Below are positions 8,220 through 16,397 of a stretch of DNA of 33,291 nt, one piece after another. This DNA comes from Candidatus Moraniibacteriota bacterium. GTDB lineage: Bacteria; Patescibacteriota; Minisyncoccia; Moranbacterales; UBA1568. The notes beneath the pieces are model-generated. The model was not told the origin of the DNA and did no database searches. It was given only the letters and a program-made list of their open reading frames with translations. Within the stretch, counting starts at the first letter, position 1, and each line of letters starts with the position of its first letter. The DNA lies in contig JAGOTT010000012.1 in the NCBI GenBank assembly GCA_018061645.1, forward strand, positions 1 through 33,291, in the 5' to 3' direction. A program made the translations under genes and the position numbers.

Positions 8220-10769
8220 ATGGAAACATCCGCTCTCTCATTCGATCTCAATCAGATTTTCATCCCGGTCGCGTGGTTCTTCGGGTTCCTGGCCCTTTTC
8301 ACCGGCGTGTTGCTTGTCATCCGGAGTTTTTTCCGTTTTCGTGCGCAGGTGAACCAGTCGATCGCGATGGACATCGAGCTGGTCCGGGTCACGAAGCCCG
8401 TTGTCCCGGAACAGCGATCGCAGGACGCATGGAAGGAGGAGGTGCTCGTCATGGAGAAACTGCTCGAAGCGATATCGTCCTTCAAACGGAGCGTAAGCCC
8501 GATGAAGCGATTTTTCTATGAGGCGCCGACGATCGTACTCGAGATGGCGCAGCCGGCCGGAAGCGAAGAGATTCTCTTCTTCATAGCGATGCCGAAGAAG
8601 TTCCGTGATGGGATCGAAAAACAGGTGAACAGCTTCTTTTCCGGGGCGGTGCTTGAGAAGGTGTCCGACTATACGATTTTCACGCCGGGAAGCGCGACGG
8701 CGCTTTCCGTGCTCGGACTCAAATCCGATCCGGTACTGCCCCTTCGTACATACAATGCGTTCGGAACCGACTCACTCGACGAGTTCGCGAGCGCGATGAG
8801 CAAGCTCGATACGGAGACCGAAGGGGCGGCGATCCAGATCGTCCTTGCGCCGGCGCAAAACGGTTGGCGGAAGCATGCGAAGGAGATCGCACAGCGGATG
8901 CAGCAGGGGAAACGGCTCAAGGACGCGCTCAAGGCAGATTCGTCGGCGCCGAATTTTTTCAAGGAAGTCGGGAAAGGTGTCGGTAAGGAGATGGTGTCGA
9001 CGGCGACCGGCGGTGTGACCGATACGAAATCGGATCCGACCAAGCCGAAGCCGGAGGATAAGACCGTGTCGCTCACGCCGGAGGAACAGGAAACGCTCAA
9101 GGCGATCGAAACGAAGGCGAACGATCCCGCCTTTCGGGCGAACATCCGGCTTCTCGCCTCGGCAGTGACGGAGTCGCGCGCGGAAGAGCTTCTCGCTCAG
9201 CTCGAGACTGCGTTCACGCAGTTCGATAATCCGGATGTGAATACGCTCCAGGTGAAGCGACGCGTGAAACGGAAGCGGGCCGCTTTCGACTATATTTTCC
9301 GGAACTTCGATGAGGAAAGCTCGATGATCCTCTCTTCGGAGGAGATCGCCAGTATGTTCCATTTCCCGATTTCGGTCACCGAGACGCCGAAGATCAAGTG
9401 GCTCAAGTCCGGGGCGGCGGCTCCGCCGATCAATGTACCAAAGGAAGGGTTGCCGCTCGGGTATAACGATTATCGCGGTCAGCGAACCGATATCCGGCTC
9501 ACCGATGACGATCGCCGCCGCCATCTCTATGTTATCGGACAGACCGGAACCGGAAAATCATACTTCATTCAGGGACTTGCGAAGTGGGACGCGCGGCAGG
9601 GGCACGGGTTCTGCTTTATCGATCCACATGGCGATGCGATCGAGGACATCATTGCCTCGATTCCACGGGAACGGGCGGACGATGTCATCGTATTCGATCC
9701 GTCCGACGTCGAACGTCCGATCGGGCTCAATATGCTCGAGTACGATCAGAAACATCCCGAACAGAAGACTTTCGTCATAAACGAGATGATCGGAATCTTC
9801 GATCAGCTGTACGATCTCAAGGCGACCGGCGGGCCGATGTTCGAACAGTATATCCGCAACGCGATGCTCCTCATCATGGATAGCCCGGAGACCGGCTCGA
9901 CTCTCATGGAAATCCCGCGCGTCCTCGCTGACGAGGAATTCCGGAAATTCAAGCTGTCCCAATGCAAGAACCCGATCGTCCGTGACTTCTGGCTCAAGGA
10001 GGCGGAAAAGGCCGGTGGCGAAGCCGCGCTCGCGAACATGGTGCCGTATATCACTTCGAAACTCACGACCTTCATCGCGAACGACATCATGCGGCCGATC
10101 ATCGCACAGCAGGAATCCGGACTCGACTTCCGTGAGATCATGGATTCGGGGAAGATCCTTCTCGTGAATCTTTCCAAGGGAAAGATCGGCGAAATCAACG
10201 CGAAACTCCTCGGTATGGTCATCGTCGGCAAGCTCCTTATGGCAGCACTCTCCCGGGTCGATACGCCGGAGGACGAGCGGAAAGATTTCTATCTCTACAT
10301 GGACGAGTTCCAAAACGTCACGACGAATTCCATCGCGCAGATCCTTTCCGAGGCGCGCAAGTATCGGCTTGATCTTATCCTGGTTCATCAGTTTATCTCT
10401 CAGCTCAAGGAAGAGATCTCGAAGGCGGTCTTCGGGAACGTCGGATCCATGGTCGCTTTGCGTGTCGGTCCGGAGGATGCCGATTTTCTCGAGAAACAGT
10501 TCGCGCCGGTCTTTACCGCGAACGACCTCATGAACGTCGATAACCGGCAGGGATTCGCAAGATTGCTTATCGGAGGGGAACAACGGAAGCCCTTCAATAT
10601 GAAGACGCTCCCGTCGCCGTCGGGCGATCGCGAGCTCGCCGCCGCTTTCAAGGAACTTTCGCGCCTCCGCTACGGTCGCGACGCGACCATCGTCAACCGC
10701 GAGATTCTCGACCGCGTGAACCAGTTCATGCAGGTTGCGCGGAAAACGGATCCGGGACCGCCGGTGTAA
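8220..10769 (+). CDS. VirD4/TraG/HerA-type membrane ATPase, 849 aa
   Basis: A single N-terminal membrane segment (about residues 12-38) anchors a long cytoplasmic region. Walker A is GQTGTGKS (440-447) followed by FIDPHGD, and Walker B is LYMDEFQN (692-699) followed by a VHQF segment. This is the layout of the type IV secretion coupling ATPases (VirD4/TraG/TraD) and HerA-like DNA pumps, which use ATP to move DNA or protein through a membrane channel. Residues 50-430 are a lineage-specific front domain. No relaxase, VirB4 or pilin gene is nearby, so the translocated substrate is not known. It ends the three-gene plus-strand unit, 35 nt before a strong hairpin. Confidence 0.88.
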   Translation: METSALSFDLNQIFIPVAWFFGFLALFTGVLLVIRSFFRFRAQVNQSIAMDIELVRVTKPVVPEQRSQDAWKEEVLVMEKLLEAISSFKRSVSPMKRFFYEAPTIVLEMAQPAGSEEILFFIAMPKKFRDGIEKQVNSFFSGAVLEKVSDYTIFTPGSATALSVLGLKSDPVLPLRTYNAFGTDSLDEFASAMSKLDTETEGAAIQIVLAPAQNGWRKHAKEIAQRMQQGKRLKDALKADSSAPNFFKEVGKGVGKEMVSTATGGVTDTKSDPTKPKPEDKTVSLTPEEQETLKAIETKANDPAFRANIRLLASAVTESRAEELLAQLETAFTQFDNPDVNTLQVKRRVKRKRAAFDYIFRNFDEESSMILSSEEIASMFHFPISVTETPKIKWLKSGAAAPPINVPKEGLPLGYNDYRGQRTDIRLTDDDRRRHLYVIGQTGTGKSYFIQGLAKWDARQGHGFCFIDPHGDAIEDIIASIPRERADDVIVFDPSDVERPIGLNMLEYDQKHPEQKTFVINEMIGIFDQLYDLKATGGPMFEQYIRNAMLLIMDSPETGSTLMEIPRVLADEEFRKFKLSQCKNPIVRDFWLKEAEKAGGEAALANMVPYITSKLTTFIANDIMRPIIAQQESGLDFREIMDSGKILLVNLSKGKIGEINAKLLGMVIVGKLLMAALSRVDTPEDERKDFYLYMDEFQNVTTNSIAQILSEARKYRLDLILVHQFISQLKEEISKAVFGNVGSMVALRVGPEDADFLEKQFAPVFTANDLMNVDNRQGFARLLIGGEQRKPFNMKTLPSPSGDRELAAAFKELSRLRYGRDATIVNREILDRVNQFMQVARKTDPGPPV

Positions 10770-10804
10770 CCGGAAACCGCCGTCGGTGAGATGGTTCGAT
10801 GAAA

Positions 10805-10834
10805 AAGAAAGCCCCGCGGTTGCGGGGCTTTCTT
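10805..10834. terminator. bidirectional terminator hairpin
   Basis: A perfect 13-bp stem (AAGAAAGCCCCGC, loop GGTT, and its complement) lies between the converging ATPase and membrane-anchored genes. The A-rich and T-rich ends of the stem let it act in both directions. Confidence 0.88.
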
Positions 10835-10872
10835 GGTGAAGAAAGAACTTCATGAAGTTTTTCTGCCTGGCT

Positions 10873-11472
10873 CTATTTACGGAACTCCGATACGCGGGCG
10901 GAATACTGCTCGAGATTCTTGAGTTGTCGTTCATTGAGCGTCTTCGACTGCGCGATGGCGTCGCGGATAAGGTCCTTCGAGAATTCGACGGACGTCCCGA
11001 TGCTGACTCCTCCTTCATGCCCGACCTTCTTGCGGAGATAATCCTCGATATAGATCTTATGCTCCGCGGTAAGCGCCGAGTCGGTATTTTTTTCCAGGTA
11101 ATGCGCGGCGGCCTTCCGGGCGAGATGTGTGAGACCCTCTCCTCCCGTTGCGGTTTCCACGAACGTCGATTCGGTCTCGCGGCTCGTTTCGGCCGGAACC
11201 ATCGTATCGCTCTTCGTTTCCGATTCCGCAGCCTCCATTTCCTCGGTTGCCACGATGACGTCCTCCGCTTCGGTGGCCTCGGATGAGACCATCTCTTCCG
11301 CGACCATCGCTTCGTCGGTCGGAACCGAGCGGTCCGAGTAGGAGTAGATCCCGAGCGCGATCGCCGCGACGATGAAGACGCTGACGACGACGCGGAGATT
11401 TTCCTGGATCCAAGCCTTCGCCTTTTCCGATGCCCCCTCCTCTTCAAAACTCATCTCTTCGTTTTCATTCAT
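10873..11472 (-). CDS. membrane-anchored protein with helical C-terminal domain, 199 aa
   Basis: An acidic N-terminus is followed by one membrane segment (about residues 26-44), then an acidic Glu/Thr/Ala/Val-rich linker (about 50-108). The C-terminal domain (about 111-199) begins GEGLTHLARKAAAHYL and contains HKIYIEDYLRKK. The GEGLTHLA start loosely recalls LysM modules, but the fold is not assured. I chose the ATG at 11472 because GGAAGG lies about 10 nt upstream; the in-frame GTG at 11481 would overlap that site. A promoter lies about 115 nt upstream. The predicted topology is an inner-membrane anchor with an external domain, perhaps touching the cell wall. Confidence 0.75.
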   Translation of the reverse strand: MNENEEMSFEEEGASEKAKAWIQENLRVVVSVFIVAAIALGIYSYSDRSVPTDEAMVAEEMVSSEATEAEDVIVATEEMEAAESETKSDTMVPAETSRETESTFVETATGGEGLTHLARKAAAHYLEKNTDSALTAEHKIYIEDYLRKKVGHEGGVSIGTSVEFSKDLIRDAIAQSKTLNERQLKNLEQYSARVSEFRK

Positions 11473-11585
11473 GTGAGTCACCTTCCTTTCTAGTATTGGA
11501 TTTTGAAAAGGAACCGCTTGCGTTGAAGTCTGGTCCTCGATGCGCCAGGAATATCGTCTTCCGGACGGTCGACCACCTTCTCCTT

Positions 11586-11614
11586 ATCCTAGAGCCGAAA
11601 AAGCTCGGAGTCAA
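11586..11614 (-). promoter_or_regulatory. promoter for the membrane-anchored protein gene
   Basis: On the minus strand, TTGACT and TAGGAT are separated by exactly 17 bp. The spacer contains a GAGC/GCTC inverted repeat. The predicted leader to the ATG at 11472 is about 107 nt. Confidence 0.6.
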
Positions 11615-11689
11615 CCACCTTTACAATGTGTGGCGTTTTCAGTCTAATAAGATTCTACACGCGTATCCTTGCCCGTTTCTTTCCCCGAA

Positions 11690-11845
11690 TGAAAAACTGA
11701 AAAATCAAAATGAAAAATGAGAATATAAAACGGCAAAATAAAAAAAGTTCGGTATCGAAAACTCAATGAATCGTATCCCCGAGTTTAATTCATGTCTGCA
11801 TCGGTATCTTTTAAATTTTTTTCATTTTGTTTTTCATTTTTATAT
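11690..11845. repeat. AT-rich ATGAAAA word repeat with inverted copy
   Basis: Copies of TGAAAAA/ATGAAAA at 11690-11722 face inverted copies (TTTTTCATTTT) at 11818-11842. The divergent intergenic stretch 11482-12029 otherwise shows only the two promoters and the 12030 gene leader. I see no other gene in it. Confidence 0.4.
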
Positions 11846-11877
11846 CGTTGTCACTCTTGACACGTTTTTTATTCCTG

Positions 11878-11906
11878 TTGAATTTTTGTAAAAAATTTCG
11901 TATACT
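11878..11906 (+). promoter_or_regulatory. promoter for the histone-like gene
   Basis: TTGAAT (11878-11883), a 17-bp spacer and TATACT (11901-11906). A start near 11913 would give a leader of about 117 nt. That leader contains two perfect small hairpins, GGAGAAA/TTTCTCC (11918-11935) and CGATAC/GTATCG (11961-11975). Confidence 0.7.
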
Positions 11907-12029
11907 ATCGATGCGATGGAGAAAAAAATTTCTCCGCGTGAAATAAACAATGTGTCCCGTCGATACAACGTATCGCGTGGATGCGAAAAAAATCCGCGAG
12001 AGCGGAAAAAATGAAAGGAGGTGAACAAC

Positions 12030-12182
12030 ATGGCCGCAAAAAAGAAAGTCGCGAAGAAGAAAGTCGCGAAGAAGGCAGTGAAGAAGGCGGTGAAGAAGAC
12101 CGTCAAGAAGGCTGTGAAAAAGGTTGCCAAGAAAGCCGTGAAGAAGGTTGCCAAGAAAGCGACGAAGAAAGCTAAGAAATAG
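12030..12182 (+). CDS. Lys/Ala-rich histone H1-like small protein, 50 aa
   Basis: ATG at 12030 with a textbook AGGAGGTGA ribosome site ending 5 nt before it. The 50-residue product is almost only Lys, Ala and Val, built from AKKAVKK/VAKKA-type repeats and ending KKAKK. This resembles the Lys/Ala repeat tails of bacterial H1-like proteins (for example chlamydial Hc proteins and Bordetella BpH1), which bind and compact DNA. RNA binding is an alternative. It has its own promoter and long structured leader, and a hairpin terminator follows. The strong ribosome site, unusual in this window, implies high expression. The same bases in another frame give a false Arg/Glu-rich ORF. Confidence 0.85.
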   Translation: MAAKKKVAKKKVAKKAVKKAVKKTVKKAVKKVAKKAVKKVAKKATKKAKK

Positions 12183-12218
12183 TTTTCATTTCCACTTTTT
12201 GGTTCTTCAAGAAACGAT

Positions 12219-12243
12219 CCCGCCGAAAGGCGGGGTTGTTTTG
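12219..12243 (+). terminator. terminator after the histone-like gene
   Basis: Stem CCCGCC, GAAA tetraloop, GGCGGG (12219-12234), then a T-rich tail. It lies 36 nt after the stop and also separates this gene from the converging prmC. Confidence 0.75.
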
Positions 12244-12252
12244 TTTCTCGGC

Positions 12253-13170
12253 TTATTCCAGGGATATTTCAAGGACCCGCGTACGACCGGAGAGATCGGG
12301 AAACGTGTCGATTTTTCCATGAGGGAAATATGTTCGAGCGAGCTCTTCCGCGAGGAGTTCCTGTTCCGGACTGATTTCGCAGAAGATGGAGACATTCTTT
12401 CCCGGCAGGGCATGTGGTGCCATCATCCCGAAGAGCGTGCGGTAGTGGTCGAGTCCGTCTTTTCCGGAGAGAAGCGCGTCTTTCGGTTCGTGCCGTTTCA
12501 CGTCATCGCTTGCGGACGCGTATATGCTTTCCGAAAGATACGGGAGATTCGCCGTAAGAATGATTTCGTCCGCTTCGTGGAAAATTTTTTTTATCGGTTC
12601 GATGTGGTTTCCTTCGTGGAACGTGATCATGTCCGCGACGCCGTTCCGATCAGCGTTTCCTTCGGCGATATCGAGTGCGGCTTTTGAGATATCAACCGCA
12701 TGAAACTCGTATCTTATATCATGCATCATGCATCCGGTGTCTTTCCCGAGTGTGTGTGCGAGCGCGATGATGATCGAGCCGCTTCCCGTGCCGATATCCG
12801 CGATAAGGATATTCTTCGGTGTCTCCGATTCGCAATCTGCAATCTGCAATCTGCAATCTGCAATCACTCGTTCCACGAGAAGCTCCGTCTCCGGTCGCGG
12901 GATGAGTGTGTCGTGGGTGACGCGGAAGGGGAGTCCGAAGAACTCCTTTCCGCCCGTGATATATGCCACAGGTTCGCGCGTGATGCGACGGGCGAAATAC
13001 TTCCGTGCGCGCATCCCTGCCTCCGCTCCGAGCTCATATTCCGGATGTGCGAGGAGATATTCCCGCGATTTTCCGGAAGCATGAGCGAGCAACATGAAAA
13101 AATCTTCCGGCGTCAGACGCGTCTTGGAGGATGGAGAAAGAAAATCCTCTTGGATCTGTCCGATGGTCAT
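12253..13170 (-). CDS. prmC: peptide chain release factor N5-glutamine methyltransferase
   Basis: PrmC (HemK) methylates the Gln of the GGQ motif in release factors with S-adenosylmethionine. An N-terminal helical domain (about 1-85) leads to RPETE (92-96), the SAM loop DIGTGSG (125-131) and an acidic D160. The catalytic NPPY tetrapeptide is NLPY here (208-211). Its start overlaps the 3' end of prfA by 4 nt, so the enzyme is encoded with its own substrate. At 305 residues it is slightly long for the family because of inserts around residues 102-115 and 146-155. Both inserts are encoded by 7-bp tandem repeats. Confidence 0.93.
   Translation of the reverse strand: MTIGQIQEDFLSPSSKTRLTPEDFFMLLAHASGKSREYLLAHPEYELGAEAGMRARKYFARRITREPVAYITGGKEFFGLPFRVTHDTLIPRPETELLVERVIADCRLQIADCESETPKNILIADIGTGSGSIIIALAHTLGKDTGCMMHDIRYEFHAVDISKAALDIAEGNADRNGVADMITFHEGNHIEPIKKIFHEADEIILTANLPYLSESIYASASDDVKRHEPKDALLSGKDGLDHYRTLFGMMAPHALPGKNVSIFCEISPEQELLAEELARTYFPHGKIDTFPDLSGRTRVLEISLE
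12717..12736. repeat. heptamer tandem repeat inside prmC
   Basis: About 2.5 copies of ATCATGC lie inside the prmC coding region, at the loop encoding CMMHD. A unit of 7 bp is not a multiple of 3. Confidence 0.6.
12832..12865. repeat. GCAATCT x 4.9 tandem repeat inside prmC
   Basis: Four perfect GCAATCT units plus six bases, translated on the minus strand as a repeating IADCRLQ-type peptide. It falls between the N-terminal domain and the methyltransferase core. Gain or loss of one unit would shift the frame. The same word recurs at 21631-21737. Confidence 0.92.
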
Positions 13171-14249
13171 ACCGAATGTTCCTCCATCTTCCGTCGCATA
13201 TCCTCCTCTTCGAGGGCGATGAGGATTTCGCCGAGGTTTCCGGACAGGAGTCCCTGGATGTTGCTCCAGGATTGCTTGACACGATGGTCGGTGACGCGGT
13301 CCTGTGGGAAGTTATACGTGCGGATCTTCTCGGATCGGTCACCGGTGCCGATCTGGGAGCGGCGGGTATCGCCGAGCTCCTTCGCCTGTCGTTCCTCTTC
13401 CGCCTGGAGGATGCGGGAACGGAGGACTTTCATCGCCTTGTCCTTGTTCTTGATCTGGGATTTCTCGTCCTGGCAGGAAACGACGGTTCCGGTCGGGATG
13501 TGGGTGATGCGGACCGCACTGTAGGTCGTATTCACCGATTGTCCTCCGGGACCGGACGAGCAGAACGTGTCGATGCGCAGGTCGGCCGGATTGATTACGA
13601 GGTCGACTTCTTCCGCGACCGGAAGTACCGCGACGGTCGCCGTCGAAGTGTGAATGCGCCCGGCCTTCTCCGTTTCCGGGACGCGCTGTACCCGATGTAC
13701 GCCGCTCTCATATTTGAGTTTCTGGTAGACGGGGGAATCGGCGCGTCCGTGGGTCACTTCGAAGACGACTTCCTTGAACCCTCCAACTTCCGTCTGGTTC
13801 GAGTGGATGATGGAGAGTCGCCAGCCGATCATTTCCGCATATCGGCTGTACATGCGGAAGAGGTTTTCGGCGAAAAGACTGGACTCGTCGCCGCCTGCGC
13901 CGCCACGGATTTCGACGATGGCATCCTTGTCGTCGTTCGGATCGCGTGGGAGAAGGAGCTGTTTCAATGTTTTCTCGAGCACATCCCGTTTCGCGGAGAG
14001 AGCGATGTTGTCTTCCATAGCGAGATTCTTCATTTCCGGATCCCCGGTCGTCTTCATGATTTCGGCATTCTCCTGCATGGAGCGTTCGACCGCCCTGAAC
14101 GCGTCCGCCTGTTCCAGTATGTCGGACAGTTCGGCTTTCCGCCGTCCGAGTGCGGCAAATTTGGAGGGCGTTTTCGCGGTCTCCGGACTTTCGAGCGCGG
14201 CATCGATCTCCCGCGCCTCCCTTTCGATATTTTCGATGAGTGCTTTCAT
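13167..14249 (-). CDS. prfA: peptide chain release factor 1
   Basis: RF1 reads UAA and UAG stop codons and triggers release of the finished peptide. The codon-recognition tripeptide is PET (191-193), matching the PxT of RF1 rather than the SPF of RF2. The catalytic GGQ is at 235-237, in [10 protein letters not shown]. At 360 residues the length is normal. The 3' end overlaps the prmC start by 4 nt, which suggests translational coupling. It is transcribed away from rpmE, separated by a terminator-like hairpin. Confidence 0.97.
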   Translation of the reverse strand: MKALIENIEREAREIDAALESPETAKTPSKFAALGRRKAELSDILEQADAFRAVERSMQENAEIMKTTGDPEMKNLAMEDNIALSAKRDVLEKTLKQLLLPRDPNDDKDAIVEIRGGAGGDESSLFAENLFRMYSRYAEMIGWRLSIIHSNQTEVGGFKEVVFEVTHGRADSPVYQKLKYESGVHRVQRVPETEKAGRIHTSTATVAVLPVAEEVDLVINPADLRIDTFCSSGPGGQSVNTTYSAVRITHIPTGTVVSCQDEKSQIKNKDKAMKVLRSRILQAEEERQAKELGDTRRSQIGTGDRSEKIRTYNFPQDRVTDHRVKQSWSNIQGLLSGNLGEILIALEEEDMRRKMEEHSV

Positions 14250-14290
14250 ATGATCCGATGATACCCGATATTCCTACGGTTGTGAAACGA

Positions 14291-14324
14291 AAACACCTGC
14301 CGGAAAATCCCGAAGCAGGTGTTT
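14291..14324. terminator. hairpin between rpmE and prfA
   Basis: A perfect 10-bp stem, AAACACCTGC (291-300) with GCAGGTGTTT (315-324), lies just after the rpmE stop on the minus strand and is followed by T-rich sequence in that direction. It probably ends rpmE transcription, possibly with some read-through into prfA. Confidence 0.75.
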
Positions 14325-14338
14325 GCCGTATTTCATAG

Positions 14339-14644
14339 CTATTCCACGGACTTTTCCGCCACTTCCTCCTTTACCGTCTCCTTGGTTGCGGATTTTTTCG
14401 GGACTTTCACGGACTTCTTCGTTGCGATCGCCTTCCGTTCCCGTGCCTTTTCCGAGAGCTGCTTGAAGCGTTCGACTCGTCCGGTGGTGTCGACATATTT
14501 CTTTTTCCCGGTATAGAACGGATGGCAGGACGCGCAGATTTCTATCGAGAGCGTCTTGACCGTCGAACCGGTCTCATGAGTCGCTCCGCATGCGCACGTG
14601 ATGATCGCGTCCTCGTGATACGTCGGATGGATTCCCTGTTTCAT
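14339..14644 (-). CDS. rpmE: 50S ribosomal protein L31
   Basis: The conserved front part, [13 protein letters not shown] and [17 protein letters not shown], identifies L31 of the large ribosomal subunit. Four cysteines (17, 19, 37 and 40) form the zinc-binding C+ type. After about residue 66 comes a Lys/Glu/Val-rich tail of about 35 residues, bringing the protein to 101 against about 70 in the usual form. It is divergent from rpsB across a 264-nt spacer. Confidence 0.95.
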   Translation of the reverse strand: MKQGIHPTYHEDAIITCACGATHETGSTVKTLSIEICASCHPFYTGKKKYVDTTGRVERFKQLSEKARERKAIATKKSVKVPKKSATKETVKEEVAEKSVE

Positions 14645-14726
14645 AGCGATATCGTGGAGAAGTCAAAAAAGGTTACAAAAAAGAGGCTTCTCCCAAGCGA
14701 AAGAAGCGTAGCACGTACCGCGGAAA

Positions 14727-14755
14727 TTGACAAGCGTCGTTCTCTCATGTAAGCT
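14727..14755 (+). promoter_or_regulatory. rpsB promoter
   Basis: TTGACA (14727-14732), 17-bp spacer, TAAGCT (14750-14755) preceded by TG. The predicted start near 14762 gives a leader of about 147 nt. Confidence 0.72.
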
Positions 14756-14798
14756 TGGAGTTGCCGTTTTCGAGGCGTTCGAGAGCGGTAATCATTCA

Positions 14799-14895
14799 TG
14801 TTTCCCTTGGAGAAAGGTCTTTTCCTGTCCCGCTCCGGCGGGATCGAGGCTTTTTGGGAAACAGGTGGCAGCATCCCTTTTTCGGGATTTAAGCA
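14799..14895 (+). promoter_or_regulatory. structured rpsB leader
   Basis: TGTTTCCC (14799-14806) pairs with GGGAAACA (14856-14863) around an inner TCCCGC/GCGGGA hairpin (14828-14843). A small ATCCC/GGGAT hairpin follows, then the ribosome site at 14898-14903. The position fits an S2-repressed autoregulatory leader as known for rpsB-tsf operons. This is inferred from position and folding only. Confidence 0.45.
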
Positions 14896-14908
14896 AGTAA
14901 GGAATATC

Positions 14909-15733
14909 ATGATGGCAGACAATGTTATCGGATCCGCCAAGGCGGAATCCGCGAAGACGAAGACGAACGTTTCTCCGATGGCGGGGTTTTCGTTCGAGAA
15001 GTTCGACTTCACGTCGATGGACGGAAGTCTTGAGGCGATGCTCCGGGCCGGTGTCCATTTCGGGCATCTCAAATCCCGGCTTCATCCGAGAATGGCGGAT
15101 TTCGTCTTCCTGACGAGGCAGAATATCAATATCATCGATCTCGAGAAGACCAAGGAGTATCTCGATCGCGCGGGAGAGTTTCTCACATCGGTCGCGAAGA
15201 GCGGAAAGCCGATCATCTTCGTCGGCATGAAAAAACATACGCATCTTCTCGTGCGGTCGCTCGCGGAGCGGCTCGGCGAACACTATGTCGTCGATCGATG
15301 GCTCGGCGGGACATTGACCAACTATTCCTGCATAAACGGACGTACGAGGTATCTTCGTGATACCGAGGATAAACTCGAAAAAGGTGAGTTTCAGATGTAT
15401 ACGAAATTCGAGCGCCAGCGGAAGATGGAAGAAGTCGAACGGCTCGAGAAACGGATGGGCGGCATCAAGAATATGCGCGAAATGCCGGGTGCTATCGTGA
15501 TCGCGGACGGGAAGGAGGCGAAGATCGTAATCCGCGAAGCGCACGCCACCGGAGTCCCTGTCGTCGCGATCATCGACACGAATGCCGATCCGTCATCCGT
15601 CGAATATCCGATTCCCGGGAACGACGACGCGCTGTCCTCTCTCCGATATCTGCTCGGATCGATTGGCCGATCCGTTTCGGCGGCCAAAGTCGGATCGACA
15701 GCGGCTCCGACCGCGACACCGAAGCAGAAATAA
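14909..15733 (+). CDS. rpsB: 30S ribosomal protein S2
   Basis: S2 of the small subunit, recognised by AGVHFGHL, NINIIDLEKT, VDRWLGGTLTNY and VAIIDTNADPS. It has an N-terminal extension of about 35 residues and a short Ala/Thr/Pro tail. I place the start at 14909 because TAAGGA lies 5 nt upstream; a second ATG at 14912 is equally possible. The open frame continues upstream to 14798, but that part is the structured leader. tsf follows after 23 nt, the usual rpsB-tsf pair. Confidence 0.96.
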   Translation: MMADNVIGSAKAESAKTKTNVSPMAGFSFEKFDFTSMDGSLEAMLRAGVHFGHLKSRLHPRMADFVFLTRQNINIIDLEKTKEYLDRAGEFLTSVAKSGKPIIFVGMKKHTHLLVRSLAERLGEHYVVDRWLGGTLTNYSCINGRTRYLRDTEDKLEKGEFQMYTKFERQRKMEEVERLEKRMGGIKNMREMPGAIVIADGKEAKIVIREAHATGVPVVAIIDTNADPSSVEYPIPGNDDALSSLRYLLGSIGRSVSAAKVGSTAAPTATPKQK

Positions 15734-15756
15734 CATACGATATTGAACACAGACAT

Positions 15757-16344
15757 ATGGCGACCACCATGGAACAGATAAAATCGCTCCGCGAGAAGAC
15801 GGGTGCCGGAATCGTCGAAGTGAAGAAGGCTCTCGAAGAGGCGGGTGGGAACGAGGAGGATGCGATAAGGATCCTCCGCGAACGCGGTGCGGCCAAGGCC
15901 GTGAAGAAGACCGAGCGCGAGGCGAAGGAGGGGGTCGTGGCGATGTATCTCCATTCGAATGGGAGGGTCGGTGCCATGGTGAAGCTTTTCTGTGAGACTG
16001 ATTTTGTCGCTCGGAACGATGAGTTCCAGTCGCTTGGACGCGATATAGCCATGCATGTGACCGCGATGAACCCGACAGTGGTATCTCCGGAGGACGTGTC
16101 GGATGAGATGGTCGGTAAAGAACGGGAGATTTGGATGGAGCAGCTTCGACAGGACGGGAAACCGGAAGATCTTGCAGAGAAGATCCTTATCGGAAAGGAA
16201 AAGAAATTTCGTGAGGAAAACGCTCTTCTTACCCAACCGTTCGTCAAGGATCCGTCGAAGACGATCAAGGATCTTCTGTCCGAGAGCGTTCAGAAGATAG
16301 GTGAAAACATACAGGTAGGATCATTCACCCGTTACGAGATTTGA
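15757..16344 (+). CDS. tsf: elongation factor Ts
   Basis: The nucleotide-exchange factor that releases GDP from EF-Tu. The N-terminal UBA-like part has LREKTGAGIVEVKKAL and the core has TDFVARN (81-87). At 195 residues it is the short form, lacking the second core subdomain of the roughly 280-residue E. coli protein. It lies directly after rpsB and probably shares its transcript. Confidence 0.97.
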   Translation: MATTMEQIKSLREKTGAGIVEVKKALEEAGGNEEDAIRILRERGAAKAVKKTEREAKEGVVAMYLHSNGRVGAMVKLFCETDFVARNDEFQSLGRDIAMHVTAMNPTVVSPEDVSDEMVGKEREIWMEQLRQDGKPEDLAEKILIGKEKKFREENALLTQPFVKDPSKTIKDLLSESVQKIGENIQVGSFTRYEI

Positions 16345-16397
16345 TTTTCCGTTCCGGCAGGCGGTCGCACTGAGAGACGAACGGAACGAAAACCCAC

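Noticed and set aside
9558-11447. 629-residue minus-strand open frame
   Set aside because: It runs antisense through the VirD4-like ATPase gene and is Arg/Ser-rich without any recognisable domain, as expected from the reverse of a GC-rich gene.
11981-12175. Arg/Glu-rich plus-strand frame and its Phe/Thr-rich antisense partner
   Set aside because: These are out-of-frame readings of the Lys/Ala histone-like gene, which has a perfect ribosome site.
13131-14261. 376-residue plus-strand open frame
   Set aside because: It is antisense to prfA, whose PET and GGQ motifs prove the other strand.
14798-14908. N-terminal extension of S2 by 37 residues
   Set aside because: This stretch is a folded leader and a ribosome site lies just before 14909.
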